DNA of 9,873 nucleotides. It comes from Treponema sp. (GTDB lineage Bacteria > Spirochaetota > Spirochaetia > Treponematales > Breznakiellaceae). The DNA is taken from assembly GCA_031284385.1 (NCBI GenBank), contig JAISZZ010000014.1, forward strand, positions 1-9,873, written 5' to 3'. Shown here one piece after another: positions 1 to 6,848 of the stretch (position 1 is its first letter; each line of letters starts with the position of its first letter). A program made the position numbers and the translations under genes. A model generated the notes under the pieces. The model had not been told where the DNA came from. It made no database searches and saw only the letters and a program-made list of their open reading frames with translations.

Positions 1-1045
1 CATTTTTCAGCAAAACTATAGTGCGCCGCGCCGTTTCCAGATTCAGCGCTCTATGCTCAGCGCAGTCAACCTTCTCGTAGCCGATACCGGTGTACTCAGG
101 TTTCGCGGGAGCGCCGCCCAACAGTCCAAGCCTCATTCTTGTAACGAGCAGCCTTGTTACCGCCGTGTCGATGTCCGCCTCAGTCAAAAGCCCGTTTTCA
201 ACAGCCTCGACAGCAAGCGCATACATACTGCCGCAATTTATGTCGCAGCCGCTCTTTACCGCCAGTGTTACAGATTCCAACGGCGAGGAGGTTACGCGGT
301 GATTCTCGTGAAAGTCCCTTATCGCAAAACAGTCAGACACGACATGACCGTCAAAACCCCATTTATCCCGCAGTATCTCCGTCAGGAGCAGCCGCGAACC
401 GTTACACGGCTCGCCCATTACGCGGTTGTAAGCTCCCATCACAACCTCTACGCCCGCTTCTTTCACCGCCGATTCGAAAGCGGAAAGGTATGTATTCCAA
501 AAATCGTACTTATCGACGACGGCGTTAAAGCGGTGGCGGTCATTTTCCGGCCCCGAATGAACGGCAAAATGCTTGGCGCAGGCGGCGGATTTAAGACTGT
601 TTCTGTCCTCTCCCTGCAAGCCCTTTATAAAAGCGCAGCCGAGCCGCGAGGTCAGGTATGGGTCCTCACCGTATGTTTCATGCCCTCTGCCCCAGCGCGG
701 GTCGCGGAATATGTTGATATTCGGCGTCCAAAAGGTAATTCCCTTGTAAATGTCGCGGTCGCCTTCCTCCTGTTGCATATTGAACTTGGCGCGTCCTTCG
801 GTTGAGACGGCATCCGCCACCCGCCGAGCCAAATCCTCATCAAAAGTAGCGGCAAGCGCTATGGCCTGCGGAAAAACGGTGGCCACTCCCGCCCGCGCCA
901 CTCCATGCAGAGCCTCATTCCACCAGTTGTACGCCGGTATACCGAGCCGTTCAACCGCCTTCGCGTTATACAGCATCTGCGACACTTTTTCTTCCAGCGT
1001 CATCATGGATGCCAATTCCTGAGCCTTAGCCTTAATATCAAACAT
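1..1045 (-). CDS. Glycoside hydrolase family 3 (beta-xylosidase/beta-glucosidase type), N-terminal part, cut by window edge
   Basis: The 348 visible residues form the GH3 N-terminal TIM-barrel domain. Seen in order: YNWWNEALHG at residues 39-48, a hallmark of the xylosidase-like GH3 branch; FWTPNINIFRDPRWGRG at 105-121; GEDPY at 126-130; KHF at 158-160, a substrate-binding motif; and VVSDC at 235-239, where Asp238 fits the catalytic nucleophile. The acid/base residue lies in the C-terminal domain, outside the window. The family removes terminal beta-linked sugars such as xylose or glucose from oligosaccharides. There is no signal peptide, so a cytoplasmic enzyme acting on imported oligosaccharides is likely. 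ATG 1045-1043 is the first start after an in-frame stop (TGA, 18 bases upstream) and begins a family-like N-terminus (MFDIKAKAQELASMMTLEEK). No Shine-Dalgarno is evident. Full-length relatives are about 700 residues, so roughly half is missing. The exact substrate is uncertain. Confidence 0.93.
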   Translation of the reverse strand, partial: MFDIKAKAQELASMMTLEEKVSQMLYNAKAVERLGIPAYNWWNEALHGVARAGVATVFPQAIALAATFDEDLARRVADAVSTEGRAKFNMQQEEGDRDIYKGITFWTPNINIFRDPRWGRGHETYGEDPYLTSRLGCAFIKGLQGEDRNSLKSAACAKHFAVHSGPENDRHRFNAVVDKYDFWNTYLSAFESAVKEAGVEVVMGAYNRVMGEPCNGSRLLLTEILRDKWGFDGHVVSDCFAIRDFHENHRVTSSPLESVTLAVKSGCDINCGSMYALAVEAVENGLLTEADIDTAVTRLLVTRMRLGLLGGAPAKPEYTGIGYEKVDCAEHRALNLETARRTIVLLKN

Positions 1046-1054
1046 AATTGTACC

Positions 1055-1060
1055 AGTATA
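1055..1060 (-). promoter_or_regulatory. Candidate -10 box of the GH3 gene
   Basis: On the minus strand TATACT lies 9 bases before the ATG of the GH3 gene. The -35 region is poor; CTGCCA with a 19-base spacer is the best match. If this -10 is used, transcription would begin only a few bases before the start codon, giving a nearly leaderless mRNA. That would fit the missing Shine-Dalgarno. The divergent 105-bp gap to ruvA (1046-1150) shows no strong promoter for the ruv operon; TTGCGA-N17-TAAGAG around 1065-1093 is only a weak match. Confidence 0.25.
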
Positions 1061-1150
1061 TCAAATTGCGATTCCTTTTGGCAGTAGGTAAGAGCTGATT
1101 AGCCGCCTCCGGTGGGTGATTTAACGCGGAAAATCCTGTATCATTTTTTT

Positions 1151-1822
1151 ATGTTTAACAGTTTGAGGGGACAAGTCAGCGGCAGATCGGGCGATACGCT
1201 TTACCTTTTGACAGGCGGCGTGGAGTGGGAACTCTCAATGCCGCTTACCGACATTGAGAATCTGGGTAACGAGGCGCGTATTTTTACATGGCTTCACCAT
1301 ACAGAAAAAGATATGCGGTTATTTGGTTTTGCGGACGCGGAACGGCGTTCCACTTTTTTAGAACTGCAAAAAGTCGAAGGGATAGGGCCGCGGGCCGCTC
1401 TCAAGATAATGAGCGGGATAAGTCAGGCGGAGTTAGAGAGGGCGCTGGAAGCAGGCGATGTGGCGCGGCTTGAACAGGTGCCGGGGCTTGGGAAAAAAAC
1501 GGCGCAAAAAATGGTGCTGGCTCTAAAAGGCAAACTCGTACACGGCAGCGGCGGAGCGGTATCAGCCTCGCCATACGGCGAATTGATAAAAGCCCTTGTT
1601 GACATGGGCTACGACAGGAAATCGGCGGCGGCGGCGCTGGAACAGGCGGCATCTTCGCTAAAAGCGACGAATACGCTAAAAGCGACATCTTCGCTGAAAG
1701 CGGCGAATTCGCTAAAAGCGACATCTTCGCTAAAAGCGGCGGACTCATTATCGGGCAAACCGGACGACAGTGGAAATGAGGCAGAAATGTTCCGGCTGGC
1801 AATACTGAATCTTACAAAATGA
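1151..1822 (+). CDS. ruvA: Holliday junction branch migration protein RuvA, with a repeat insertion in domain III
   Basis: RuvA is the tetrameric junction-binding subunit that loads the RuvB motor on Holliday junctions during recombinational repair. The 223-residue product has the OB-fold start MFNSLRGQVSG, then two helix-hairpin-helix motifs at about residues 72-90 (VEGIGPRAALKI) and 107-125 (VPGLGKKTAQKM). The C-terminal three-helix domain III begins at about 142 (ELIKALVDMGYDRKSAAAAL) and ends with a last helix near 208-222. ATG 1151 is preferred over the upstream in-frame GTG at 1112 because RuvA proteins begin at this conserved MF-x-S-L-x-G. The ribosome site is weak. E. coli RuvA has 203 residues. 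The extra length is five hexapeptides of the type (A/T)(S/N)(S/T)LKA at 167-196, between helices 2 and 3 of the RuvB-binding domain. The gene is first in the ruvA-ruvB-queA operon and overlaps ruvB by 4 bases. Confidence 0.95.
   Translation: MFNSLRGQVSGRSGDTLYLLTGGVEWELSMPLTDIENLGNEARIFTWLHHTEKDMRLFGFADAERRSTFLELQKVEGIGPRAALKIMSGISQAELERALEAGDVARLEQVPGLGKKTAQKMVLALKGKLVHGSGGAVSASPYGELIKALVDMGYDRKSAAAALEQAASSLKATNTLKATSSLKAANSLKATSSLKAADSLSGKPDDSGNEAEMFRLAILNLTK
1649..1738 (+). repeat. Five tandem 18-bp repeats inside ruvA
   Basis: Five head-to-tail 18-bp units start at 1649, 1667, 1685, 1703 and 1721. Every unit ends in the core CGCT(A/G)AAAGCG. A sixth, degenerate unit follows. The period is a multiple of three and in phase with ruvA, so each unit adds the six residues (A/T)(S/N)(S/T)LKA without breaking the frame. 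Units 3 and 5 differ at one base, suggesting recent duplication or slippage. Confidence 0.92.
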
Positions 1823-2883
1823 ACGCTATAACACGATCGGACGAACCCGAAAACATACTCCATCCCGAAAAGGCTCTGCCAGAAGATACGCGGGATTACG
1901 CACTTAGACCTGCGACACTGGATGAGTTTTTGGGGCAGGCTGCAATGAAAGAGAACCTAGCGATTTTTATAGCAGCGGCTAAAGAACGGGGCGAAAATCT
2001 TGACCATCTGTTTTTGACGGGGCCGCCGGGTCTTGGCAAAACCACGATGGCGCATATTGTGGCTAACGAGATGGGCGTAGACTTTACCGAAACTTCCGCG
2101 CCGGCGCTGGAGAAGGCGAAGGACCTTGTCGGCATACTGACCAGCCTTAAACCCAACGCCGTATTTTTTATCGACGAGATACACAGGCTGCGCCCCGAAA
2201 TCGAGGAAAAATTATACATCGCGATGGAAGATTACGAGCTCGATTTTGTAATTGGGCAGGGGCCGGGGGCGCGTACCATGAGGCTGCCGCTAAAACCGTT
2301 CACGCTGGCAGGAGCCACGACAAAGGCCGGCATGGTTTCAAGCCCCCTGATAAGCCGTTTTGGAATAAGCTGCCGGTTTTCACTGTACGAAAGTGCGGAT
2401 ATTGAGGCCATAATACGCCGTTCCGCCGCCATACTGGGCGTAAAAATCGAAAACGATGCCGCCGCGCTGCTTTCAATGTCGTCACGCTTTACGCCGCGTG
2501 TTACGAATCGCCTGCTCAGGCGAATGCGGGACTACGCGCAGGTACAAAAACTGCCGTCCATAACGATAGATGTTGTGCGGGACGGCTTAAAACGCCTTGA
2601 AATCGACAAACTTGGACTGGAACGGCTGGACCGTGAAATCCTGCGTATGATAATTGAGCGTTACGGCGGCGGTCCGGTGGGCGCCGAGACGCTCGCCATA
2701 TCGGTAGGCGAGTCTGTCGATACGCTGGAGGACTTTTACGAACCATACCTAATTCAGGCAGGGCTTTTACAGCGCACGCCACGCGGCAGAATGGTAACGC
2801 CGCTCGCATACAAACACCTCAACCTAGAAATAAAACGCCCGCCGGACGGCTATGCGTTAAACGAAGGTCTTTTTTCAAACTGA
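1819..2883 (+). CDS. ruvB: Holliday junction branch migration ATPase RuvB
   Basis: RuvB is the AAA+ hexameric motor that drives branch migration with RuvA. The 354-residue product shows Walker A GPPGLGKTT at 68-76, Walker B DEIH at 119-122, a sensor-1 region GATTKAG at 165-171, and SRFGI with the presumed arginine finger Arg180. A C-terminal winged-helix domain contains YGGGPVGAETLA. Arg180 matches E. coli Arg174 if the Walker lysines are aligned (Lys74 here, Lys68 there). The common GATTRAG reads GATTKAG here, a conservative change. The start ATG overlaps the ruvA stop as ATGA, and no separate Shine-Dalgarno is visible. Translational coupling to ruvA is therefore likely. No ruvC is present in the window. 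Confidence 0.98.
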   Translation: MNAITRSDEPENILHPEKALPEDTRDYALRPATLDEFLGQAAMKENLAIFIAAAKERGENLDHLFLTGPPGLGKTTMAHIVANEMGVDFTETSAPALEKAKDLVGILTSLKPNAVFFIDEIHRLRPEIEEKLYIAMEDYELDFVIGQGPGARTMRLPLKPFTLAGATTKAGMVSSPLISRFGISCRFSLYESADIEAIIRRSAAILGVKIENDAAALLSMSSRFTPRVTNRLLRRMRDYAQVQKLPSITIDVVRDGLKRLEIDKLGLERLDREILRMIIERYGGGPVGAETLAISVGESVDTLEDFYEPYLIQAGLLQRTPRGRMVTPLAYKHLNLEIKRPPDGYALNEGLFSN

Positions 2884-3911
2884 TGAATACAAGCGATTTT
2901 TACTTTGACCTGCCCGCAGAGCGTGTCGCGCAGTACCCGCCGGCGGCCCGCGGAGAAAGCCGTCTTCTGGTTCTGGAACGGGAAACGGCAAAACGCTCGC
3001 ACTGCGCCGTAAAAGATTTGCCCAGCCTTATCGAAAGCGGTTCGCTTATGGTGTTCAACGATTCGCGGGTACGCAGGGCGCGATTGTTTGGAATCGGCAG
3101 GCAGGGCAGGCGGACAGAATTTTTACTGCTCAATATGCTGGAATCCGCGTCAGTCTGGGAAGTAATCGTAAAAAAAGCGTCAAAACGGCTGGGTGAACGC
3201 TTCCGTTTCGCGGACGGCGAAACGGAAGCCGAATTGTCGCGCTCAGGCGAGCGGTATACGTTGCGTTTTGACAGCCCCATCAACGACAGATGGCTCGACA
3301 AGCATGGGCATATCCCGCTGCCGCCGTACATAAAACGCCCGGACGAGGACTCAGACAGCGAGCGGTATCAAACCGTGTACGCGCGGCAGTACGGCTCCGC
3401 GGCGGCGCCGACCGCCGGTTTGCATTTTACCGGAGAAATCCTTTCGGCTCTGGCTGAACGCGGCATTGAAAGCGCGTTTATCACATTGCACGTCGGGCTT
3501 GGAACATTTTTACCTGTACGTGGTGCGAGAGTCGAAGACCATCAGATGCACAAAGAATTTTTTTGCATCGAAAGCGAAACGGCAAAACGTATCGAAGCGG
3601 CAAAACGCGGGGGCAGAAAGGTAATTTCCGTAGGTACGACCACGCTGCGGGCATTGGAATCAGCCTGGCGCGAAGATGGGTTTATGACCGGCGAACAAAG
3701 CACGGACATTTTTATACACGGTGACTACCGGTTCAAAACGGCGGACGCGCTTTTTACCAACTTCCATACGCCTGAGTCCACATTATTGATGTTGGTATGC
3801 GCGTTTGCCGGCGGCGCTCACGGCAGAAAGTTGATACTGGATACATACCGCGAAGCCATAAAAAAAGAGTACAACTTCTTTAGTTATGGCGACGCGATGC
3901 TGATTCTGTAA
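2883..3911 (+). CDS. queA: S-adenosylmethionine:tRNA ribosyltransferase-isomerase QueA
   Basis: QueA transfers and isomerises the ribosyl part of S-adenosylmethionine onto 7-aminomethyl-7-deazaguanine in tRNA, giving epoxyqueuosine, the penultimate step of queuosine synthesis. The 342-residue product has the usual family length. Conserved segments seen: YFDLPAERVAQYPP near the N-terminus, LMVFNDSRV at 55-63, GHIPLPPYI at 142-150, AAPTAGLHFT at 174-183, LHVGLGTF at 202-209, VGTTTLRALES at 250-260, FHTPESTLLMLVCAF at 294-308, and YNFFSYGDAMLIL at the C-terminus. The start codon shares one base with the ruvB stop (TGATG). A GAAGG about 15 bases upstream is rather distant, so coupling is probable. 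The gene closes the ruvA-ruvB-queA operon. Its stop codon directly abuts the stop of the convergent peptidase gene. Confidence 0.98.
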   Translation: MNTSDFYFDLPAERVAQYPPAARGESRLLVLERETAKRSHCAVKDLPSLIESGSLMVFNDSRVRRARLFGIGRQGRRTEFLLLNMLESASVWEVIVKKASKRLGERFRFADGETEAELSRSGERYTLRFDSPINDRWLDKHGHIPLPPYIKRPDEDSDSERYQTVYARQYGSAAAPTAGLHFTGEILSALAERGIESAFITLHVGLGTFLPVRGARVEDHQMHKEFFCIESETAKRIEAAKRGGRKVISVGTTTLRALESAWREDGFMTGEQSTDIFIHGDYRFKTADALFTNFHTPESTLLMLVCAFAGGAHGRKLILDTYREAIKKEYNFFSYGDAMLIL

Positions 3912-5735
3912 CTACCTGACCATGACGTAAAAATCTACCGAGTTAATATCGGCAGGCGGCTCAAAAGTTATTGTAAGGTCGCCCGTTACCCCCTGCCATT
4001 CATTTTTTGATTGCAACAGTATCGTGTACGGATCCAGCGCATAAGCCTTATCTAATTTCCAAACGACAGGGCCTTTTAGATTGGACGGGCTATTTTTATG
4101 AGTCCATACATCAAACCCGTTGAATGTATAATTGGTACCGTTGATGGTACTTGTTACAGTATTGTTAAACGAAAAAACGCCCGTGGGTTTATTAGCGTCC
4201 GCCTGATTGAACATCATCGCTTCACCAAAGCGGCTCAATGCGGCGGCAAACGAGTTTACACTTTCTTTATTCGGGTTAGCGGCGCTGTTCAACGCGGCGT
4301 TCAGTGATTCTATGTCGATAAAATTGTTGGACATTATTTCTTGTACAAGCTTTGCGCCGCCAAAATTGCGTACCATGTACGCGCCGAATCCATAAACTTT
4401 ATCATAGGATGCAAGCATGGCTTCATATGTGATGCCCCACTCTGTAAGATCGCCTTTGTAGTATTTACTCAAAAATCCCGGTATCCTTGTCAGAACCGGA
4501 TGTCCGTTATTATCAACACCTATACCGATAAGCGGGTCTATTAAATCCTCGGCCAGCATTGAAAGCATCTCATTGTACCACGTATCCGGCTCACTAAGAA
4601 CATCCCTGCCGGCTAATATAGGCCGTATTACTTTTTGATTAAAGTTAATCATGTGCTGAAATTCATGCGCCAGCGTGGAGTATATCCATGCGGGACTTTT
4701 TGCGGTAAAAAAAGCGTCGATATAAAACATTTCGGTTTGGTTGCTATGATGGTTAGTCTCCGCAAACGCCGTAGCATCAAAGAACTCGTCAAGAGTGTAG
4801 AAATAACCTAAAGTCCCGCCGGTTTGTGTTGATCTATAATCACCGTCTATATCAAACACCAAAATTTGAATTTTGGGGTCGCTGTCAACGCCGCCGTAGT
4901 TCTCGTCGCCGGTATCTGTTATACCCCCGCCGTATTCATATCCAAATACGGGTGTCTCGTATCCATAGATTGTATCGAACTTACTAGCAAGCGATCCAGC
5001 CTGCGCTGCGGTTATTTTATTGTCCGCGGCGCTACTACCCGAAAAGTTTTCATCGGCAACCCATACATTGCTGTACGTTCCCACAGCGCGTAACGTAGCG
5101 GTTATCTTGCTGTCCTTGCCATCTTTTAGCGTCCAAAATTCTTTCGAAGCGCCGATGGTGGCGGCGGCATAGTATTGCGGACTGCTAATTGCAGCTTTCA
5201 ACGTTGCGCCGGAATTGCGTGAAACGGAACGTGTCTGTAACAGTCCCGCCCGTATAGCGTCGTATACTTTTTCATTCCCCTGAAATTCATAGCGCGTTAC
5301 GGTTTCCCCAGTTTCGCTGGTGAATACCGCCGATACCGGGCCGGCCTTATCAAGCGGCGAAACGACCCTTGTAGCATCAGCGCCGCCATAACTATTCCGG
5401 CGCAAACTGCTGGAGGTATCAGATTTAACATTCCCGGTTTGATACGATGGGATTTCCGTGCTGCCTTTGTTCACTTTGACAAGGTATACGCTATGCCCGT
5501 TCAGTCCCGGAAGCGTTACCGTAGTTTCCCCCTCGTTAAATTTCACGCGTCGGGATGGCGTCTCGTAAGCGGTTGCCGCATACTCAACTATGGGGCTGAT
5601 TATGTTTTGGGATTCCGGTGGAACGTATGGAATATTATTTGGCGGCGTGGTATCTTCAACCGGATCCGTAACCTCTTCACACGAAAAAAATAGCGGCAGG
5701 CATAACGCCGCTAAAAAGATATAAACAATTTTCAT
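3912..5735 (-). CDS. M30-like (hyicolysin-type) zinc metallopeptidase lipoprotein
   Basis: The 607-residue product begins with a lipoprotein signal peptide, MKIVYIFLAALCLPLFFSC, with the lipidated Cys expected at 19. A Pro/Thr-rich tether follows to about residue 45. The catalytic core holds AHEFQHMINFNQ, an HExxH zinc motif at His357-Glu358-His361. WYNEMLSMLAED near 386-397 probably supplies the third zinc ligand or a support residue at Glu389, as in M30-like peptidases. FDTIYGYETPVFGYEYGG at 253-270 and the preceding beta-rich segment also fit that family. A secreted, membrane-anchored protease is inferred; the substrate is unknown. ATG 5735 is backed by GAGGTG, spaced 5 bases. The gene is monocistronic in view, divergent from the glycine-rich lipoprotein gene, and tail-to-tail with queA with no intergenic base. 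Confidence 0.82.
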   Translation of the reverse strand: MKIVYIFLAALCLPLFFSCEEVTDPVEDTTPPNNIPYVPPESQNIISPIVEYAATAYETPSRRVKFNEGETTVTLPGLNGHSVYLVKVNKGSTEIPSYQTGNVKSDTSSSLRRNSYGGADATRVVSPLDKAGPVSAVFTSETGETVTRYEFQGNEKVYDAIRAGLLQTRSVSRNSGATLKAAISSPQYYAAATIGASKEFWTLKDGKDSKITATLRAVGTYSNVWVADENFSGSSAADNKITAAQAGSLASKFDTIYGYETPVFGYEYGGGITDTGDENYGGVDSDPKIQILVFDIDGDYRSTQTGGTLGYFYTLDEFFDATAFAETNHHSNQTEMFYIDAFFTAKSPAWIYSTLAHEFQHMINFNQKVIRPILAGRDVLSEPDTWYNEMLSMLAEDLIDPLIGIGVDNNGHPVLTRIPGFLSKYYKGDLTEWGITYEAMLASYDKVYGFGAYMVRNFGGAKLVQEIMSNNFIDIESLNAALNSAANPNKESVNSFAAALSRFGEAMMFNQADANKPTGVFSFNNTVTSTINGTNYTFNGFDVWTHKNSPSNLKGPVVWKLDKAYALDPYTILLQSKNEWQGVTGDLTITFEPPADINSVDFYVMVR

Positions 5736-5754
5736 TCCGCACCTCAGTAATATT

Positions 5755-5784
5755 ACTATACTATAAACCCTCGCGCCGGCGCAA
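5755..5784 (-). promoter_or_regulatory. Candidate promoter of the M30-like peptidase gene
   Basis: On the minus strand TTGCGC (5784-5779) and TATAGT (5760-5755) are separated by 18 bases and lie just upstream of the GAGGTG ribosome site of the peptidase gene. A second, overlapping TATAGT sits at 5765-5760, but its spacing to TTGCGC is only 13. The -35 is imperfect, so this is a reasonable but unproven promoter. Confidence 0.4.
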
Positions 5785-5808
5785 GCCGCTAATGAAGCGC
5801 CGGTTTAT
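5763..5808. repeat. Imperfect inverted repeat over the peptidase promoter
   Basis: ATAAACC (5763-5769) followed after an 8-base interruption by GGCGC (5778-5782) is matched by the inverted GCGCCGGTTTAT at 5797-5808. This gives a 12-bp stem with one bulge. It covers the candidate -35 and spacer of the peptidase promoter, so it could be an operator. No known regulator site was recognised. Confidence 0.4.
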
Positions 5809-5816
5809 GCAAATGT

Positions 5817-5843
5817 GCGCGCATCAACATTGTTGATGCGCGC
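5817..5843. repeat. Perfect 12-bp palindrome with 3-base centre
   Basis: GCGCGCATCAAC (5817-5828) and GTTGATGCGCGC (5832-5843) are exact inverted copies around ATT. The element lies between two divergent promoters, and no gene is read into it from either side within view. There is no directly adjacent T run, so a classical intrinsic terminator is doubtful. It could be a dimer-binding operator or an insulating hairpin. Apart from this element, the duplicated element, the promoters and the leader listed separately, I saw nothing in the 5736-6074 gap. Confidence 0.8.
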
Positions 5844-5926
5844 GTCCCTGTTTTAAGGTTCTTGAACGAGCCCTGCGCTTGGCTTTGGCGCGTAAAGTGA
5901 GTTCATAAATTCAAAGTTGCTGGTTA

Positions 5927-5962
5927 ACTGGCTATTCGCTAGCGACACTGGCTATTCGCTAG
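5927..5962 (+). repeat. Direct repeat abutting the -35 box of the lipoprotein promoter
   Basis: ACTGGCTATTCGCTAG occurs at 5927-5942 and again at 5947-5962, a 20-bp period, about two helical turns. The second copy ends at the base just before TTGACA. Copy 1 continues into a 10-bp palindrome, TCGCTAGCGA (5936-5945). The arrangement suits a tandem activator- or repressor-binding site. The binding protein is unknown. Confidence 0.75.
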
Positions 5963-5991
5963 TTGACACAAATCAATGGTTTTACTATACT
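5963..5991 (+). promoter_or_regulatory. Strong sigma-70 type promoter for the glycine-rich lipoprotein gene
   Basis: TTGACA (5963-5968) and TATACT (5986-5991) are separated by exactly 17 bases. This is six of six and five of six to consensus, the best promoter in the window. Transcription should begin near 5998, leaving a leader of about 77 bases before ATG 6075. It excludes the upstream in-frame ATG at 5976, which lies inside the promoter. Confidence 0.8.
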
Positions 5992-6002
5992 TACCTTGTG
6001 TA

Positions 6003-6078
6003 AGGGAGGAATTGTTTTCCTGCTTTAGCAATGTGTCATTTGGATGCATTATCACCTATCATAAGGGGACAAACATGA
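6003..6078 (+). promoter_or_regulatory. Leader of the lipoprotein mRNA with alternative starts and a possible 15-codon upstream ORF
   Basis: AGGGAGGA (6003-6010) is a strong ribosome-site match just before TTG 6012, which is in frame with ATG 6075 and would add 21 residues in front of the signal peptide. AAGGGG, 6 bases before ATG 6075, serves the standard start. ATG 6031 opens a 15-codon frame whose TGA overlaps ATG 6075 as ATGA, but it lacks a clear ribosome site. I favour ATG 6075 for the lipoprotein because the signal peptide starts there. Confidence 0.35.
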
Positions 6079-6848
6079 AACGAAGATACCTATCAGTATT
6101 AGTAATTGGCTTTCTGGTTGCCGCCGGTTTTTCCGGCTGCGAGGATGCCGCAGGTGGAATTACGGATGTGCCGAGGAATACGACTACCATAACGAAGGCA
6201 GGGAACATAAACTTAAAGTATAACGGCAAGCACCTGGTTGTTACCTACGACGCGTCTGCGGGAAAGGTGCGCTATTCCGCTGTGCCGGGGTATATACTGA
6301 CCAAAGTAACGTTGACAATGCTTGACGGAAGTAAAGAAGCCACCAGTGTTACAGCCAGTTATGATGGGACGGGGGCTGCCAAATACGAAAAGGACGGCAA
6401 CGACGAAAACTATGACATCACAACCATAGGCTATGTAAAAGCGGGCGCGGCTGAGCAGACTACGATAGATACAATAGAATTTAGTTCGACTGAGAACTTC
6501 AGTAAATACTCTGGTAAAATTGACTTAGAGTTAGTAGGAGCAACAGAGCATTTAAAATTTGACCCGTCATGGGTAGCTTCTTTTATAGCCGATGACGGCT
6601 ACGGCAACGAAGTTCTACGGCTTAACGCTCTGGTTGACGAAGGCTATGTAATTGATTGGACGGCCTATGTCTATTCCGAAGAATTTTGGAATGACAATAA
6701 AGATTACGATGGAGATGACGCTAAGAAAATAAAAAACAAAGATAAAATAGATGCGGCTATAGAGTCGCACGATGTGTTAGATGCATTGGCCCCATCGGGG
6801 GGGGGGGGGATGATAATACCGGCAGTGTGGATACAGCTTATACAATAA
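6075..6848 (+). CDS. Lipoprotein, N-terminal part of a phase-variable gene (out of frame after poly-G)
   Basis: ATG 6075 with AAGGGG 6 bases upstream opens a lipoprotein signal peptide, MKRRYLSVLVIGFLVAAGFSGC, with the lipid-attachment Cys at residue 22. The mature part to about residue 240 is acidic, beta-rich and not assigned to a family; it includes repeated Thr/Gly strands and an Asp/Lys-rich stretch (about 215-230). Ser241 is followed by Gly242-245 encoded by a 13-G run. Twelve unrelated residues then lead to a TAA at 6846. As sequenced the product has 257 residues. With 14 or 11 G the frame would enter DDNTGSVDTAYTIINN and continue to 8824, giving about 916 or 915 residues. A surface role is inferred from the signal peptide and the modules downstream. 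A sequencing slip in the homopolymer is the main alternative explanation. Confidence 0.85.
   Translation: MKRRYLSVLVIGFLVAAGFSGCEDAAGGITDVPRNTTTITKAGNINLKYNGKHLVVTYDASAGKVRYSAVPGYILTKVTLTMLDGSKEATSVTASYDGTGAAKYEKDGNDENYDITTIGYVKAGAAEQTTIDTIEFSSTENFSKYSGKIDLELVGATEHLKFDPSWVASFIADDGYGNEVLRLNALVDEGYVIDWTAYVYSEEFWNDNKDYDGDDAKKIKNKDKIDAAIESHDVLDALAPSGGGGMIIPAVWIQLIQ
6797..6809 (+). repeat. Poly-G tract of 13, frame switch inside the lipoprotein gene
   Basis: Thirteen consecutive G bases separate two long coding frames that differ by one position. Upstream codons begin at positions divisible by 3, downstream codons at positions leaving remainder 2. Adding one G or removing two restores one continuous frame. 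Slipped-strand changes at G tracts are an established cause of phase variation in treponemes and other host-associated bacteria. The tract falls in a glycine linker between modules, where a change in glycine number would be harmless to the protein. Confidence 0.88.

Noticed and set aside
53..805. 250-residue + strand frame
   Set aside because: It is antisense to the clearly coding GH3 gene and its translation is Arg/Pro-rich with no recognisable motif.
1112..1150. GTG start extending RuvA by 13 residues
   Set aside because: RuvA proteins begin at the conserved MF-x-S-L-x-G, which is encoded from 1151.
1649..1738. Possible CRISPR array
   Set aside because: The 18-bp units are contiguous without spacers and stay in frame within ruvA.
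1401..1863. Minus-strand frames with repeated Phe-Ser-Glu or Leu-Ala-Lys-Met units
   Set aside because: The repetition only mirrors the 18-bp repeats of ruvA on the opposite strand.
5844..5926. Possible small RNA downstream of the palindrome
   Set aside because: No promoter or T-run terminator and no recognisable fold could be supported.
5976..6074. Upstream ATG start of the lipoprotein gene
   Set aside because: It lies between the -35 and -10 boxes and would place a non-signal sequence before the lipoprotein signal peptide.
6827..6829. GTG as a real start of the 3' lipoprotein frame
   Set aside because: It has no ribosome site or signal peptide, and coding-like residues (DDNTGS) already precede it in the same frame.
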